DNA of 64,000 nucleotides from Vibrio sp. FE10 (GCF_030297155.1 NZ_AP028068.1:1240001-1304000), one strand, 5' to 3'; positions 35,212-45,035 are shown, numbered from the stretch's first letter. Program-made: numbers and translations. Notes: generated by a model not told the origin, from the letters alone.

Positions 35212-36084
35212 ATGGAAAAGATGTGGCAAGTAATAGATTTCCTACTCGCGCATAAGTTTATTTTTAGTGCACTGATCATCGGCATTATTTTAATAATCCG
35301 ACGAATCACTTTGTCTCGAATCCGTGGTGATGTCGCTTTTCTAAGTGAAGACCAACGTAATTGGATGTCACGCACCAAGAACGGTACGTTTGCCATTATT
35401 ATGGTCACTTTGTTTGTGCTGTGGAAATCTGAAATCAGCGAATTTGCGCTGTCTGTTACGGCTATTGCGGTGGCGATAGTCGTGGCTTCAAAAGAGATCA
35501 TTCTCTGTTTCACTGGCTCTATTCAGCGTGCCAGTTCTCGCTCATTTCGAATTGGTGATTGGATTGAGGTCGGGAAGATCAGTGGTGAGGTGATTGAGCA
35601 CAATTTGATGGCGACTGTGATTCAAGAAATCGATTTGTATCATGGGCAATACCACTTCACTGGTAAGACAGCCACGCTACCTAACAGCATGTTCTTCACT
35701 TACCCGGTAAAGAACCTCAACTTCATGAAGCGCTATGTTTATCACAACTTTTTTGTGACGGTAAAAGACTTTGTAAACTTATACCCAATGGTGCCGGATC
35801 TTATCGTGAAGATTGAAGAGCATTGTGAAGAGTTTATCGATGTTGCCCGTCGTTATAATGGTGTGATCGAGAAACATGCCGGTGTCGATCTTCCCGGTTC
35901 TGAGCCTCATATTCATATCACGAGCAGCTCTACCGGTGAGCAAGAAGTGCATTTTATGATTTTCTGCCCGACTGAAAAGGCGATTCATCTAGAGCAAGAT
36001 ATTCGTAAAGACTTCATGGAAGCTTACGCGTTGGCATTTCCCCCAGTGACTAATACTGTGCTAGAAGCTAGCAAGTCTGAATAA
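35212..36084 (+). CDS. MscS-family mechanosensitive channel-like protein
   Basis: 290 aa inner-membrane protein. Predicted membrane segments are at about 11-30, 58-76 and 82-102. The third runs into an MscS-type beta domain: FTGSIQRASSRSFRIGDWIEVGKISGEV, then LPNSMFFTYPVKN. MscS channels open under hypo-osmotic stress, useful for a marine species; here the usual Gly/Ala-rich pore helix is only loosely conserved (ALSVTAIAVAIVVASKEII), so conductance is uncertain. The ATG 35212 follows AAAGGAATAA. It ends in a terminator at 36090. Confidence 0.85.
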   Translation: MEKMWQVIDFLLAHKFIFSALIIGIILIIRRITLSRIRGDVAFLSEDQRNWMSRTKNGTFAIIMVTLFVLWKSEISEFALSVTAIAVAIVVASKEIILCFTGSIQRASSRSFRIGDWIEVGKISGEVIEHNLMATVIQEIDLYHGQYHFTGKTATLPNSMFFTYPVKNLNFMKRYVYHNFFVTVKDFVNLYPMVPDLIVKIEEHCEEFIDVARRYNGVIEKHAGVDLPGSEPHIHITSSSTGEQEVHFMIFCPTEKAIHLEQDIRKDFMEAYALAFPPVTNTVLEASKSE

Positions 36085-36089
36085 AAAGA

Positions 36090-36124
36090 AAGCCGAGATC
36101 GAATATACGACTCTCGGCTTTTTT
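36090..36124. terminator. Intrinsic terminator between the MscS-type and dCMP deaminase genes
   Basis: AAGCCGAG / CTCGGCTT stem followed by T run; the two flanking genes converge on it. Confidence 0.85.
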
Positions 36125-36153
36125 GTATTTTGGGTCTAGCTATTTGTGAATGA

Positions 36154-36597
36154 TTAATCCAGCTCAGCGAGTGGTAACCAATCAACTTGTACGCCAGCTT
36201 GTTCGAACATATCTTGGCTAACTTTGATCTTATCCCCCCAACGAGAAAGGAAATCTTCACTTTGCTCTGGGCAGTGAACCGCAGAAATACCCGTTTGGAT
36301 AATTTTTGCTGCACAGTTTGGACAAGGGAAATGGGTTACCCAAATTTCGCAGCTGTCTAAATCACGCTTAGCAAACAAGATCGCATTTTCTTCCGCATGC
36401 AGCGTCTTGAGGTATTTCATTTCACGGTCGTCAGTGTCAGCACTGTCAGATACGCCATGAGGGTAGCCGTTGAAACCTACTGAAACGATACGGTTGTGCT
36501 TGGTGATCACCGCGCCAACTTGAGTTGATGGGTCTTTACTCCAAGAACCAACAAGCTCAGCCATTTGATAAAAACGTTTAGCCCATTTTGAGATCAT
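36154..36597 (-). CDS. dCMP deaminase family protein
   Basis: 147 aa zinc-dependent deaminase, likely converting dCMP to dUMP for dTTP synthesis. Zinc and catalytic motifs are present: HAEENAI (His and proton-shuttle Glu) and PCPNCAAKI (two Cys). The upstream part SKDPSTQVGAVI and GFNGYPHGV fit the deoxycytidylate deaminase family. The start chosen is the ATG that gives MISKWAKRF, preceded by AGGG at 8 nt; an in-frame ATG six codons upstream is less likely. It stands alone and is convergent with the channel gene. Confidence 0.9.
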   Translation of the reverse strand: MISKWAKRFYQMAELVGSWSKDPSTQVGAVITKHNRIVSVGFNGYPHGVSDSADTDDREMKYLKTLHAEENAILFAKRDLDSCEIWVTHFPCPNCAAKIIQTGISAVHCPEQSEDFLSRWGDKIKVSQDMFEQAGVQVDWLPLAELD

Positions 36598-36666
36598 GTG
36601 AATTACCCTAGTCATTAAATATGAATGCTTATGTGTGAAGATACATGATGTTAGTCAATATACCTA

Positions 36667-36930
36667 GGGCGTGTTGATCTTTCGAGCTGATTTTTGCAGC
36701 GAGTTGCTGGGTGTTTCTACAAGGCAGAGGCTTTGATGTGTAGTTAGCCTACATGAGAAGCCGATAACGCAGTAGAAATGACCAGCAAACGCTGCCCGAA
36801 GGGTTCGACTAAAAGCGTTTTAGTCTTTGTTGAGGGAGATTTGCTTAGAACGACTAGGCTACTTCCCCCTCGCCGCGATTAAAACGCTTTTATCTCGAAC
36901 AAAATTTAACCGCGAAAGGTCAACACGCCC
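36667..36930. mobile_element. 264-bp MITE-like palindromic element with TA flanks
   Basis: Non-coding element with 18-bp terminal inverted repeats, GGGCGTGTTGATCTTTCG at the left and its complement with one mismatch at the right (36913-36930). TA dinucleotides flank both ends (36665-36666 and 36931-36932), as made by IS630/mariner-type transposition. The inside folds into two long arms: GCAGCG 36696-36701 with CGCTGC 36790-36795, and GTTCGA near 36803 with TCGAAC at 36895-36900, enclosing AAAAGCGTTTTA / TAAAACGCTTTT. There is no transposase gene, so it would move in trans. Confidence 0.8.
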
Positions 36931-37121
36931 TAATTACTAAGTGTGCGAAGAGGCTATTTGGGACAAATTTGTTATTTATTTGTAAGTGTTTTATAAGCAT
37001 CAGGTTTCTGGTTACACGTTGAAACACTTTTCAAGTGATAATTGATATTCCTCGGACATTTTAGACATTTGTGTTACGTAACTTTTATGCTGTTCAATTT
37101 CTCATAAGTGACGGTATAACC

Positions 37122-38261
37122 ATGCGTAAAAAGTTAATCCTTACGGCTCTTGCAAGCTCTCTAATTCTTGCTGGATGTGGGCAAGATGCTCAGAATGCCA
37201 AGCAAGCGCCTTTACCTCTCGTAGCTGTACAGGATGTTAGCGTTATTTCTCACCAGCAAAGTAAGTCATACATCGGTCGTATTGAGGCCGTTGAAGACAC
37301 GGCGATCACTGCGCAGGTTTCAGGCTACCTAAAAGGCCGTCATTTTGATGAAGGCCAAATGGTCGAAAAAGGTCAACTGCTGTATTCGATCGAGCCATCA
37401 TCGTTCGAAGCGGAAGTAGCGAGCGCAAAAGCGTCTGTTGCTCAAGCGAATGCGAATCTTAAAAAAGCCGAACTTGATTTCAACCGTGGTAAGAATCTAC
37501 TTCCGAAAGGCAGTATTTCTCAATCGGAATTTGATGCTTTAACCGCTTCTTTATTGGGCTCTCAAGCTCAACTTGAAGCAAGTAACGCACAATTGAATGC
37601 GGCGAATGTTCAACTTTCTCATACCAGAATCGTAGCTCCTTTCTCAGGCCGTATTAGTGATACTAAAGTGAGCCACGGTGACCTAGTGTCTCCTTCGGCT
37701 GGCGTATTAACTACGTTGGTGAGCTTAGACCCGATTCATGCGTCTTTCAGTATCAGTGAGCGTGAACGTTTAGCGTTAGGTATGGACCGTATTGAAGGCG
37801 ATGGTAGCAGCGATTCTGATCGTGTTGAAGTGCAGATCATGCTGGAAAACGGTGAAGCATTCGAACACTTAGGTAAGCTCGATTTCTTAGGTAACCGCAT
37901 CAACCTGAACACAGGTACGATCGCAATGCGTGCTATTGCTGATAACCCTGAACAACAACTGCTTCCAGGCCAACACGTTCGTGTCAATCTTAGAGAAAAA
38001 CAGTCTATCGACGTGGTGACCATCCCAAGACGTGCGGTTCAAACCGACCTTGAGGGTGATTTTGTGATGCTGCTTGTTGAAGGTGGTGAGTCACCGATTG
38101 CCGAACGTCGCAATATTGAAATGGGACGCCAAGTTGCCAATGGTGTGATCATTCTTTCCGGTTTAGAGCAGGGTGACTCTGTTCTCACTCAGGGTTTGCA
38201 GCGAGTTCGTAACGGTATGGCGGTACGTATTCAACCTGCAGCTTCAGAAAAAAGTGAGTAA
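37122..38261 (+). CDS. RND efflux periplasmic adaptor (membrane fusion lipoprotein)
   Basis: 379 aa adaptor of a tripartite multidrug pump. The start chosen is the ATG at 37122, giving a lipoprotein signal (MRKKLILTALASSLILAGC); the frame opens 51 bp upstream but that part is not signal-like. Domains: lipoyl half YLKGRHFDEGQMVEKGQLLYS, coiled-coil hairpin (about 95-165), second lipoyl half IVAPFSGRISDTKV, beta barrel and membrane-proximal domain. It is 12 bp upstream of the pump gene, so they form one operon. No regulator is adjacent and the drug range cannot be predicted. Confidence 0.93.
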   Translation: MRKKLILTALASSLILAGCGQDAQNAKQAPLPLVAVQDVSVISHQQSKSYIGRIEAVEDTAITAQVSGYLKGRHFDEGQMVEKGQLLYSIEPSSFEAEVASAKASVAQANANLKKAELDFNRGKNLLPKGSISQSEFDALTASLLGSQAQLEASNAQLNAANVQLSHTRIVAPFSGRISDTKVSHGDLVSPSAGVLTTLVSLDPIHASFSISERERLALGMDRIEGDGSSDSDRVEVQIMLENGEAFEHLGKLDFLGNRINLNTGTIAMRAIADNPEQQLLPGQHVRVNLREKQSIDVVTIPRRAVQTDLEGDFVMLLVEGGESPIAERRNIEMGRQVANGVIILSGLEQGDSVLTQGLQRVRNGMAVRIQPAASEKSE

Positions 38262-38273
38262 GGGCCCTAATCT

Positions 38274-41200
38274 ATGTTAAGTCGTTTCTTTATACAAAGG
38301 CCTAAATTCGCCCTTGTTATATCCATTATATTGACACTGGCAGGTGCGATCTCGCTCGCTATCTTGCCGGTGGCTGAATATCCAAAAATTAGCCCGCCTT
38401 CTGTAAGCGTTATGGCTTATTACACAGGTGCAAGTGCAGAGGTAGTAGAACAAGCGATTGCCGACCCGATAGAGACTTCGGTCAACGGGGTGGAAGATAT
38501 GATCTACATGTCTTCGAAAAGTGCGAACGATGGTTCTTACAACCTTAACGTGACGTTTGATGTCGGTACTGACCCAGATATGGCTCAGGTCAACGTTCAA
38601 AACCGAGTTGCTCAAATCGAATCGAAGCTTCCTCAAGAAGTAAGAATGGTTGGCGTAACGGTTAAGAAGCGTTCTCCTGACCTTTTGATGGTATTGAACT
38701 TCTATTCTCCAAATGGTGAGTACGATGACCAATTCCTGATCAACTATGTAAACCTGAATATCAAAGATCAGCTAGCGCGTGTTTCTGGTATTAGTGAGGT
38801 TAACGTACTGGGTGGCGGTGAATATTCGATGCGTGTTTGGTTGGACCCTGAGAAAATGGCCAACTTGAACCTTACAACATCGGATGTCCATGCTGCGTTG
38901 GCGGAACAAAACGTTCAAGTTGCGGCGGGTCGTATTGGTGCTGCGCCTTATGCCAACCCTCAAGAAGTTCAGTTTAACTTGGTGACCAAAGGTCGTCTTG
39001 AAACGGCAGACGAATTTGAGAACGTGGTACTTCGTGCAAGCCGAGATGGTTCAACGGTTTATCTAAAAGATGTTGCTCGTGTTGAACTAGGTAAGAAGTT
39101 CTACGACGGTAACGGTAAATACCGTGGTCAAGACGCTTCTATCGTTACGCTTTCTCTCCAATCTGATGCAAACGCATTGGAAAGTGGTAAAGCGGTAATG
39201 GCGATGCTGGATAACCTAAGCAAAAACTTCCCAGAAGGCGTGGCTTACGAAGCGAGTTACGACACCACAGTCTTTGTTGCAGAGTCGATTAAAGGCGTAG
39301 TAAAAACGCTGATCGAAGCGATCTTGCTGGTTATCGCGGTGACGTATCTGTTCTTGGGCAGTGCGCGTGCAACCTTGATTCCTGTGGTTGCGATTCCGGT
39401 GTCGTTGATTGGTACCTTTGCCATCATGCAGATGACGGGCTTTACCATCAACACGGTAACCTTGTTTGGTTTGATATTGGCAATTGGTATCGTAGTAGAT
39501 GATGCGATCTTGGTTATCGAGAACGTTGATACGACGATGGCCAAAGACCCAACGATCTCTCCTCGTAAAGCAACGCTTATCGCGATGAAAGAAGTAACCG
39601 GCCCGATTGTTACGTCAACTTTGGTTCTATTAGCGGTATTCATCCCAGTAGCAATGTTGCCAGGTATTACCGGCATTATGTATCGTCAGTTCGCCCTGAC
39701 TATCTGTATCGCGGTTGTTATCTCATCGATTAACGCACTGACCTTGTCTCCGGCATTGTGTTCATTGGTTCTTAAGCAGGGTGGTGGTAACACGGCTCGC
39801 TGGTACCAAGCGTTTAACCGTGGTCTAGAATCGGTAACCAATAAGTACGGTCAAATTGCTGGCTTCTTAGTTAAGAAAGGCGTTCTGTTGTTCACTTTCT
39901 TTGTGGTTGCTTTGGCTGCGGTGACTTACTTCTCGAAAACAACGTCAACGGCGTTCGTTCCTCAAGAAGATAAAGGTATTTTGCTGGTTAACGTTCAGTT
40001 GCCAGATGCTGCGTCTCTGTCGCGTACAGAAGACGTGACTGAGCAATTGCTTGAAATGGTTGAGCAAGAGCCAGGCGTTGATGGTGTGACTTTGGTTAAT
40101 GGTTATGCATTCATGACAGGCGCTTCTGCGTCGAATGGTGCGTCGCTATTTATCAAACTGCACGATTGGGATATGCGTAATGCGTTAGACGGTGAGCATT
40201 CAGCTCAAGCTATCTCGCAACGTATTAACGGTCGAGCGGCCACTGAGCTTCCTCAAGCTATCGTTTTTGCAATGGGGCCACCTGCGGTTCCAGGTATGGG
40301 CGCGGCTTCTGGTTTCGAATTTGTTCTTGAAGACACACTAGGTCGTAGCCGCACTGATCTGGCGATGGTAATGAATGACGTGATTGCTGAGGCGACGAAA
40401 CAGCCTGAGATTTCACACACATTCAGTACGTTCCGTGCCAATGTTCCTCATTACTATGTCGACATTGACCGTGAGAAAGCGCAGCAACTCGGTATTCCGT
40501 TGTCGGAAATATTCCAAACATTACAAGGTAATCTTGGTTCGCTCTACGTGAATGATTTCACCATGTTTGGTAAGAACTTCCGCGTAACAATGCAAGCGGA
40601 CAGCGAACACCGTAGCAGCATGGATGACCTACAACGATTCCACGTGCGTTCGTCTAATGGTGAAATGATCCCGCTGAGTACACTCGTAACGTACGACCAG
40701 ATCTTTGAACCCGATGTGGCATGGCGTTACAACATGTACCGCAGCGCGGTGATTCAAGGTCAACCCGCAGAAGGTTACTCAAGTGGTGATGCGATTGCAG
40801 CGATGGAACGTGTTGCGGCTGATGTATTGCCTCAGGGTTATCAGTACGAATGGACAGGCATGGCGTATCAAGAAGTGCTTGCTGGCAACCAGGCGATTTT
40901 CGCTTTTGCACTGGCATTGATCTTCATTTACTTGTTCATGGTGGCTCAGTACGAGAGTTGGACGATCCCTATAGCGATTATCTTAGTTGTACCTGTCGCG
41001 ACGTTAGGTTCCTTCTTAGCTCTGAACCTGACTGGAACGCCGCTTAACCTCTATGCGCAGATAGGTTTGGTACTCTTGATAGCCTTGGCCGCGAAGAACG
41101 CAATCTTGATTGTGGAATTCGCGAAAGTTGAGCGTGAAGACAAAGATGCATCAATTGAAGATGCGGCTGTGAAGGGCGGTACGCTGCGTTTCCGTGCTGT

Positions 41201-41426
41201 AAATATGACGTCTTGGTCGTTTATCTTGGGTATCTTCCCATTGATCTTCGCTGCTGGTGCAGGCCACGTGAGTCAGAACTCGTTGGGTATTTCCCTGATC
41301 GGCGGTCTGCTATGTGTGTTACTGGCTGGTACCTTCTTGATTCCAGGTTTCTATGCATTTGTGCAGCGTAAGCGTGAAAAAGCACATGGTGGTAATACTA
41401 AGTTGATTCCACTCGATGATGAGTAA
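38274..41426 (+). CDS. RND multidrug efflux pump, AcrB/MexF-like inner-membrane subunit
   Basis: 1050 aa proton-driven efflux transporter. N-terminal [20 protein letters not shown], twelve membrane segments and two large periplasmic loops as expected. Proton-relay residues are conserved: the Asp pair in [14 protein letters not shown] (TM4) and the Lys in [14 protein letters not shown] (TM10). The hydrophobic-amphiphilic efflux-1 subfamily is clear. The outer channel gene is absent from the operon, so it probably uses a TolC made elsewhere. A Vibrio Vex/Vme name is not assigned because the exact orthologue cannot be judged here. Confidence 0.95.
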   Translation: MLSRFFIQRPKFALVISIILTLAGAISLAILPVAEYPKISPPSVSVMAYYTGASAEVVEQAIADPIETSVNGVEDMIYMSSKSANDGSYNLNVTFDVGTDPDMAQVNVQNRVAQIESKLPQEVRMVGVTVKKRSPDLLMVLNFYSPNGEYDDQFLINYVNLNIKDQLARVSGISEVNVLGGGEYSMRVWLDPEKMANLNLTTSDVHAALAEQNVQVAAGRIGAAPYANPQEVQFNLVTKGRLETADEFENVVLRASRDGSTVYLKDVARVELGKKFYDGNGKYRGQDASIVTLSLQSDANALESGKAVMAMLDNLSKNFPEGVAYEASYDTTVFVAESIKGVVKTLIEAILLVIAVTYLFLGSARATLIPVVAIPVSLIGTFAIMQMTGFTINTVTLFGLILAIGIVVDDAILVIENVDTTMAKDPTISPRKATLIAMKEVTGPIVTSTLVLLAVFIPVAMLPGITGIMYRQFALTICIAVVISSINALTLSPALCSLVLKQGGGNTARWYQAFNRGLESVTNKYGQIAGFLVKKGVLLFTFFVVALAAVTYFSKTTSTAFVPQEDKGILLVNVQLPDAASLSRTEDVTEQLLEMVEQEPGVDGVTLVNGYAFMTGASASNGASLFIKLHDWDMRNALDGEHSAQAISQRINGRAATELPQAIVFAMGPPAVPGMGAASGFEFVLEDTLGRSRTDLAMVMNDVIAEATKQPEISHTFSTFRANVPHYYVDIDREKAQQLGIPLSEIFQTLQGNLGSLYVNDFTMFGKNFRVTMQADSEHRSSMDDLQRFHVRSSNGEMIPLSTLVTYDQIFEPDVAWRYNMYRSAVIQGQPAEGYSSGDAIAAMERVAADVLPQGYQYEWTGMAYQEVLAGNQAIFAFALALIFIYLFMVAQYESWTIPIAIILVVPVATLGSFLALNLTGTPLNLYAQIGLVLLIALAAKNAILIVEFAKVEREDKDASIEDAAVKGGTLRFRAVNMTSWSFILGIFPLIFAAGAGHVSQNSLGISLIGGLLCVLLAGTFLIPGFYAFVQRKREKAHGGNTKLIPLDDE

Positions 41427-41448
41427 AGGAACTTTTTACTCATAGGGA

Positions 41449-41501
41449 CGATTTTCTTATAAAAATCGTTTCCTTATAAAAACCATTCCCTTACGAAAAA
41501 T
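41449..41501. repeat. Three degenerate 17-18 bp tandem repeats after the efflux pump gene
   Basis: Three units (41449-41466, 41467-41483, 41484-41501) share a TTTCCTTATAAAAA-like core. They lie between the stop codon and the terminator, inside the likely 3' untranslated region. A 9-bp palindrome (ATGAGTAAA / TTTACTCAT) spans the stop codon just before them. Confidence 0.5.
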
Positions 41502-41529
41502 AAGGCTTAGTGTGATGCTAAGCCTTTTT
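41502..41529 (+). terminator. Intrinsic terminator of the RND operon
   Basis: AAGGCTTAG / CTAAGCCTT stem with a 7-nt loop and a T run. Confidence 0.88.
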
Positions 41530-41765
41530 CTTATTCCGAACGTGAATAAAAAAGTAGTTTATATAATCAGATGTTTATTATGTGATGGAGTTAACACTCT
41601 AAACTTAGGTGTCTAATAAAATGATGTTTTATTTTTAAGTTGTTGATATTTAATTGAAAGTGGTGGTTCAGCTAACGTTTGTACGCTCGAAAACATTTGC
41701 ACAATAGTGTGAAGTGTTTCAAAATTAACACGTTATATTGAAATTTTTTGTGCACTGAGGTTCTT

Positions 41766-42452
41766 ATGAAGGTCATTGATTTATTTAAACACCGAGGCGA
41801 TAGCGTTTCTTCGCAACACTCAGAGTTTATGCAATGGATGTCTCCAGCTCTTAGAGAGTATTGGGGCGACTTCCTGAACCGCACGCAAAATAGTCATTTT
41901 TTCGCATGGGTTCGTGATCACCACCAACCTGCAGTAAATGAAGATGCACCGGTTATGCCGATCGAGAAGCCGATCGAAATTAAGCCTGAAGCACAACTTG
42001 TGTTGAATGAGCTTAATCAGCAGATCGGTGAAGTTATTCATACTGGCGATTGGATTAATGTAAGTCAAGAGCGCATTAATCAGTTTGGTTTAGTGACTGA
42101 AGATATGCAGTGGATCCATACTGAGCCTTCTAAGGCAGAAACGGATTCACCTTTCAAAACGACTATCGCTCATGGCTTTTTAACCTTGTCTCTTCTTCCT
42201 AGATTGACTGACAGTGTTGATCCAGATAAGTCTCAATTCCCAACGGCTAAAATGGTTGTGAACATTGGTCTTAACCAAGTTCGTTTTCCTTACCCTGTTA
42301 AGTCAGGCAGCAACGTTCGCGCTAAGAGCACGTTGACAAAAGTAACGCCGATTAAAAAGGGTCTAGAGATTGAACGCGAAATCCGCGTAGAAATCGAAGG
42401 GGTTCGTCGCCCTGGTGCTGTGATTGTGTCGGTGATTCAACTTCATTTCTAA
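41766..42452 (+). CDS. MaoC-type (R)-specific enoyl-CoA hydratase-like protein
   Basis: 228 aa. The C-terminal ~140 residues are a hot-dog MaoC dehydratase domain with the catalytic pair region WINVSQERINQFGLVTEDMQWIHTEP (Asp and His) and IAHGFLTLSLLP; this class hydrates trans-2-enoyl-CoA, for example feeding polyhydroxyalkanoate synthesis. The N-terminal ~75 residues (DLFKHRG, HSEFMQWMSPALREYWGDF) are an extra helical segment not in minimal PhaJ. The start is ATG 41766 with GAGG five to six nt upstream; a TTG further up is less likely. Monocistronic. Confidence 0.88.
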   Translation: MKVIDLFKHRGDSVSSQHSEFMQWMSPALREYWGDFLNRTQNSHFFAWVRDHHQPAVNEDAPVMPIEKPIEIKPEAQLVLNELNQQIGEVIHTGDWINVSQERINQFGLVTEDMQWIHTEPSKAETDSPFKTTIAHGFLTLSLLPRLTDSVDPDKSQFPTAKMVVNIGLNQVRFPYPVKSGSNVRAKSTLTKVTPIKKGLEIEREIRVEIEGVRRPGAVIVSVIQLHF

Positions 42453-42500
42453 TACTTTGCTTTGAGAGAAATGATTCTTAAACGAAGATTATAGATTCCA

Positions 42501-42531
42501 AAAAAGAGAGAGCTTAATGCTCTCTCTTTTT
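42501..42531 (+). terminator. Intrinsic terminator after the MaoC-type gene
   Basis: AAAAAGAGAGAGC / GCTCTCTCTTTTT stem with a 5-nt loop. Confidence 0.88.
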
Positions 42532-42576
42532 GTTTGTGTCATATTAAATTGACATCACAGCGTTAATAACATAATC

Positions 42577-42624
42577 AAAAGCCCAAAAGCCCAAAAGCCC
42601 AAAAGCCCAAAAGCCCAAAAGCCC
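42577..42624. repeat. Six perfect copies of the 8-bp repeat AAAAGCCC
   Basis: 48 bp of exact octamer repeats between convergent genes, 27 bp past the stop of the PstS-like gene. On the minus strand each unit has a GGG run separated by CTTTT, which fits the G-quadruplex pattern of G3 runs with 5-nt loops. Confidence 0.95.
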
Positions 42625-42650
42625 TTATCTTACTCTTTATGCGTGTGTAG

Positions 42651-43472
42651 CTACTTAATGCGTGTGTAGCCGTATTCTTCGATAAGATCTTGTCCTTGCT
42701 TTGACTTCACGAACTTAATGAAATCTTTGCTTTCATCCGAAACTTCATCTGTTTTGTGCAGTAACAAAAATGGACGAGCCAATTCGTAGCTGTGGTTAGC
42801 AATGTTCTTTGATGTTGGTTCAACGCCTTCAAACGTAATCGCTTTAATCGAATGGTCTACAGAACCAACTGAGATAAAACCAATGGCGTGTGGGTTATGG
42901 TTAACAATCGTTTTTACCATGCTGTTGCTGTTTACAACCAAGTTATTTGGGTTGATGTCAGACACTAGACGGTCGTTAATGATTTTCGTTAAACCCAGTA
43001 AGCTTTCGAAGCTGTAGCGTGAACCAGAAGACGCTTCACGAGTCACAACCGCGATAGGTTGATCCGCTCCGCCCACTTGCTTCCAATTGGTTACCTTGCC
43101 TTTGTAGATATCGAACAACTGTTCACGAGTGATGTTATTCACACCGTTTGAACGGTTGGTGACAACGGCTAGGCCGTCAAAGGCAATTGGGAATACCTTC
43201 AATTTTTCGTTCTGTTCACGGTCGGTTAAGTAGCGTGAGCTCATACCAACATCCGCCACACCTTTATTCACCATGGTAATGCCAGCTGTTGAGCCTATGC
43301 CTTGAACCGCGATGTAATTATCAGGATGAGTCTTGTTGTACTCCTCTGCTAATACATCCATCACTCGCGCAACAGAAGTGGAGCCCGAAATATTGGTTTC
43401 TTGTGCCAAAGCAGCATGAGAAGACAGGGCTAAGGATAAAAGAGAGGCAAGCGCGACTCGTAACATAAACAA
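42651..43472 (-). CDS. PstS-family phosphate-binding protein
   Basis: 273 aa periplasmic binding protein. Signal peptide about 1-23 (ALAQ/ETNISG). Ligand-loop motifs of PstS are clear: ISGSTSVARVMDVLAEEY, GIGSTAGITMVNKGVADVGMSSR, and TREASSGSRYSFE, which supply the Ser, Thr, Asp and Arg that hold phosphate. The ATG follows GGAG at 6-nt spacing. No pstCAB genes are adjacent, so it either feeds a transporter encoded elsewhere or acts as a secreted phosphate-scavenging or surface protein. A weak Pho-box-like sequence lies at about 43504-43522. Confidence 0.9.
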   Translation of the reverse strand: MFMLRVALASLLSLALSSHAALAQETNISGSTSVARVMDVLAEEYNKTHPDNYIAVQGIGSTAGITMVNKGVADVGMSSRYLTDREQNEKLKVFPIAFDGLAVVTNRSNGVNNITREQLFDIYKGKVTNWKQVGGADQPIAVVTREASSGSRYSFESLLGLTKIINDRLVSDINPNNLVVNSNSMVKTIVNHNPHAIGFISVGSVDHSIKAITFEGVEPTSKNIANHSYELARPFLLLHKTDEVSDESKDFIKFVKSKQGQDLIEEYGYTRIK

Positions 43473-43719
43473 CTCCTAATTAATAACATTTGTCGCATAT
43501 GATAGGTCGGTTATATGACACTTTTGTGAAATTCTATACGCTCGATGTATAGCTGCCGGGTTCGTTTTTGAAAGTAAGATAACTTTGGAGAAGAAGGGTT
43601 CGTTTCTGGGAGCAGGGCGGGTATTTTGTTTTCGCTGGTTAGCTAAAATGTTCGTTGAGTCCTAAGCTAAGTAGAGGAATTCACTACTTAGAAGTTTCTA
43701 TGAAGTTACAAGGGGTGTT

Positions 43720-44082
43720 ATGTCCGTTATTCATATAGAACTGAATCGTCTTTTAATTGGAGCTGAGAGGCTCTGTACTTCTCGAAATAGCAATTTACCT
43801 GTAGAGCTAGGCAAATCCCTATTTGAAGAGTGTGAGGGCGGTGTGCTGTTCTCTCAGGCGCATTACCTGCTCGACTCATCCCATAGTGATTATACCAACG
43901 AGATCGCCTGCGTTACCTTTGATGAGTCATTATCTTGTTGGCTGGTGATGGTGCCACTTGAAACCGAAGTCAGCACCGATTCCGTTAATTGGGGACCTTA
44001 TCCCTACCTTCCTAAATCTAAGGACCTTGATGCTATTTTGTCTGAAATAGAAAAAGATCCTAAGTCTTATTTTTGGTCCTAG
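43720..44082 (+). CDS. Hypothetical cytoplasmic protein, 120 aa
   Basis: Not recognised. The ATG follows AAGGGG at good spacing. No signal or membrane segment; acidic with four Cys (two near RLCTSR and EECEGG, others in ACVTFD and SCWLVM) and a C-terminal DPKSYFWS. It looks like a small soluble Vibrio protein. It stands alone, 238 bp from the divergent PstS-like gene. Confidence 0.65.
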   Translation: MSVIHIELNRLLIGAERLCTSRNSNLPVELGKSLFEECEGGVLFSQAHYLLDSSHSDYTNEIACVTFDESLSCWLVMVPLETEVSTDSVNWGPYPYLPKSKDLDAILSEIEKDPKSYFWS

Positions 44083-44204
44083 TCACGTTCGTGGTTCTGG
44101 TAGTGGTTGAGTCTTGGTTCATCCATCTACCTTGTTGGTATCGAACCAGACCACTGCACCTTTAAATTAAACCTCTTAACCTCTTAAATCTTTAATCACA
44201 CCAC

Positions 44205-45035
44205 TTAAGTTTTGAAGCGAGTTTGGGATTGCTGAGATTGAGCAATCAGAGAGCGAAAATCTTTTGGTGTCTTTCCATGATAGGTTTTAAAGGCGGTGCT
44301 GAAGTGTGCTGCACTCTTAAAGCCAGACTCATAAGCGATCTGTGTGATTGATTTGGCGGAGGTTCTGAGCTGGGTGGCGGCATGAGCAATACGTTTGATT
44401 TTCAAAAGGTTTGAAAAAGAAAGGTCTTCAGCGGATAGGCGTCGCTTCAGTGTCGCGGGAGACATGCCCATGTAACTGGCTAACGTGTCTAACGAAATAT
44501 TGTTTTCGATGTTCTGTTCTATGTAGTGGATAACTTTCTGCGTAACGGTAAGCCTTGAAGCTCGAGCAATGATCACGAGTAGAGCAGGGTGCTTTTCAAC
44601 CATCAAAGAAAGCAGAGCCAAGCCCAATTGGGTGAGTGCGTAGTCATTTTTAGGGGAAGAATCCGCGAGAGACATCGTCAGCTCTTTTAGCTCACGAATT
44701 TGGATGTCAGCTCGGTCGAACTTGATGTATTCCTGTGGAACGCGTAACGATTCAAGATCACCGGACTGGTTGATGAACTTTTGGAAGATCGATAAATCGA
44801 AGTCTAAACACGTTGCGCTGAATTCACCATTTTCAGTATTAACGTCGATGTCTTTAATTTGGCCGGAGTTGTATAGCGTGAAATCGCCGGCTTGAAGGGA
44901 AGCTTCGGTACCATTAGGCAGAGTGAAAGAGATACTGCCTTTCGAAACGATGAAAATACCGTTTTTAGAGGCGGGGTAACGTTCCCGTTTCCTGGGAATA
45001 AAGTTTCTAAATTGAGTAACTGTTATCGATGACAT
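44205..45035 (-). CDS. AraC-family transcriptional regulator
   Basis: 276 aa. The N-terminal ~160 residues resemble a cupin-like sensing domain (GSISFTLPNGTEASLQAGDFTLYNSG). The C-terminal ~100 residues carry two helix-turn-helix units of the AraC type: NISLDTLASYMGMSPATLKRRL and SITQIAYESGFKSAAHFSTAF, followed by HGKTPKDFR. Cues and targets are unknown; the neighbours are a hypothetical gene and rnb. The layout is like ToxT/GadX-type regulators, but no specific orthologue is claimed. Confidence 0.9.
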   Translation of the reverse strand: MSSITVTQFRNFIPRKRERYPASKNGIFIVSKGSISFTLPNGTEASLQAGDFTLYNSGQIKDIDVNTENGEFSATCLDFDLSIFQKFINQSGDLESLRVPQEYIKFDRADIQIRELKELTMSLADSSPKNDYALTQLGLALLSLMVEKHPALLVIIARASRLTVTQKVIHYIEQNIENNISLDTLASYMGMSPATLKRRLSAEDLSFSNLLKIKRIAHAATQLRTSAKSITQIAYESGFKSAAHFSTAFKTYHGKTPKDFRSLIAQSQQSQTRFKT

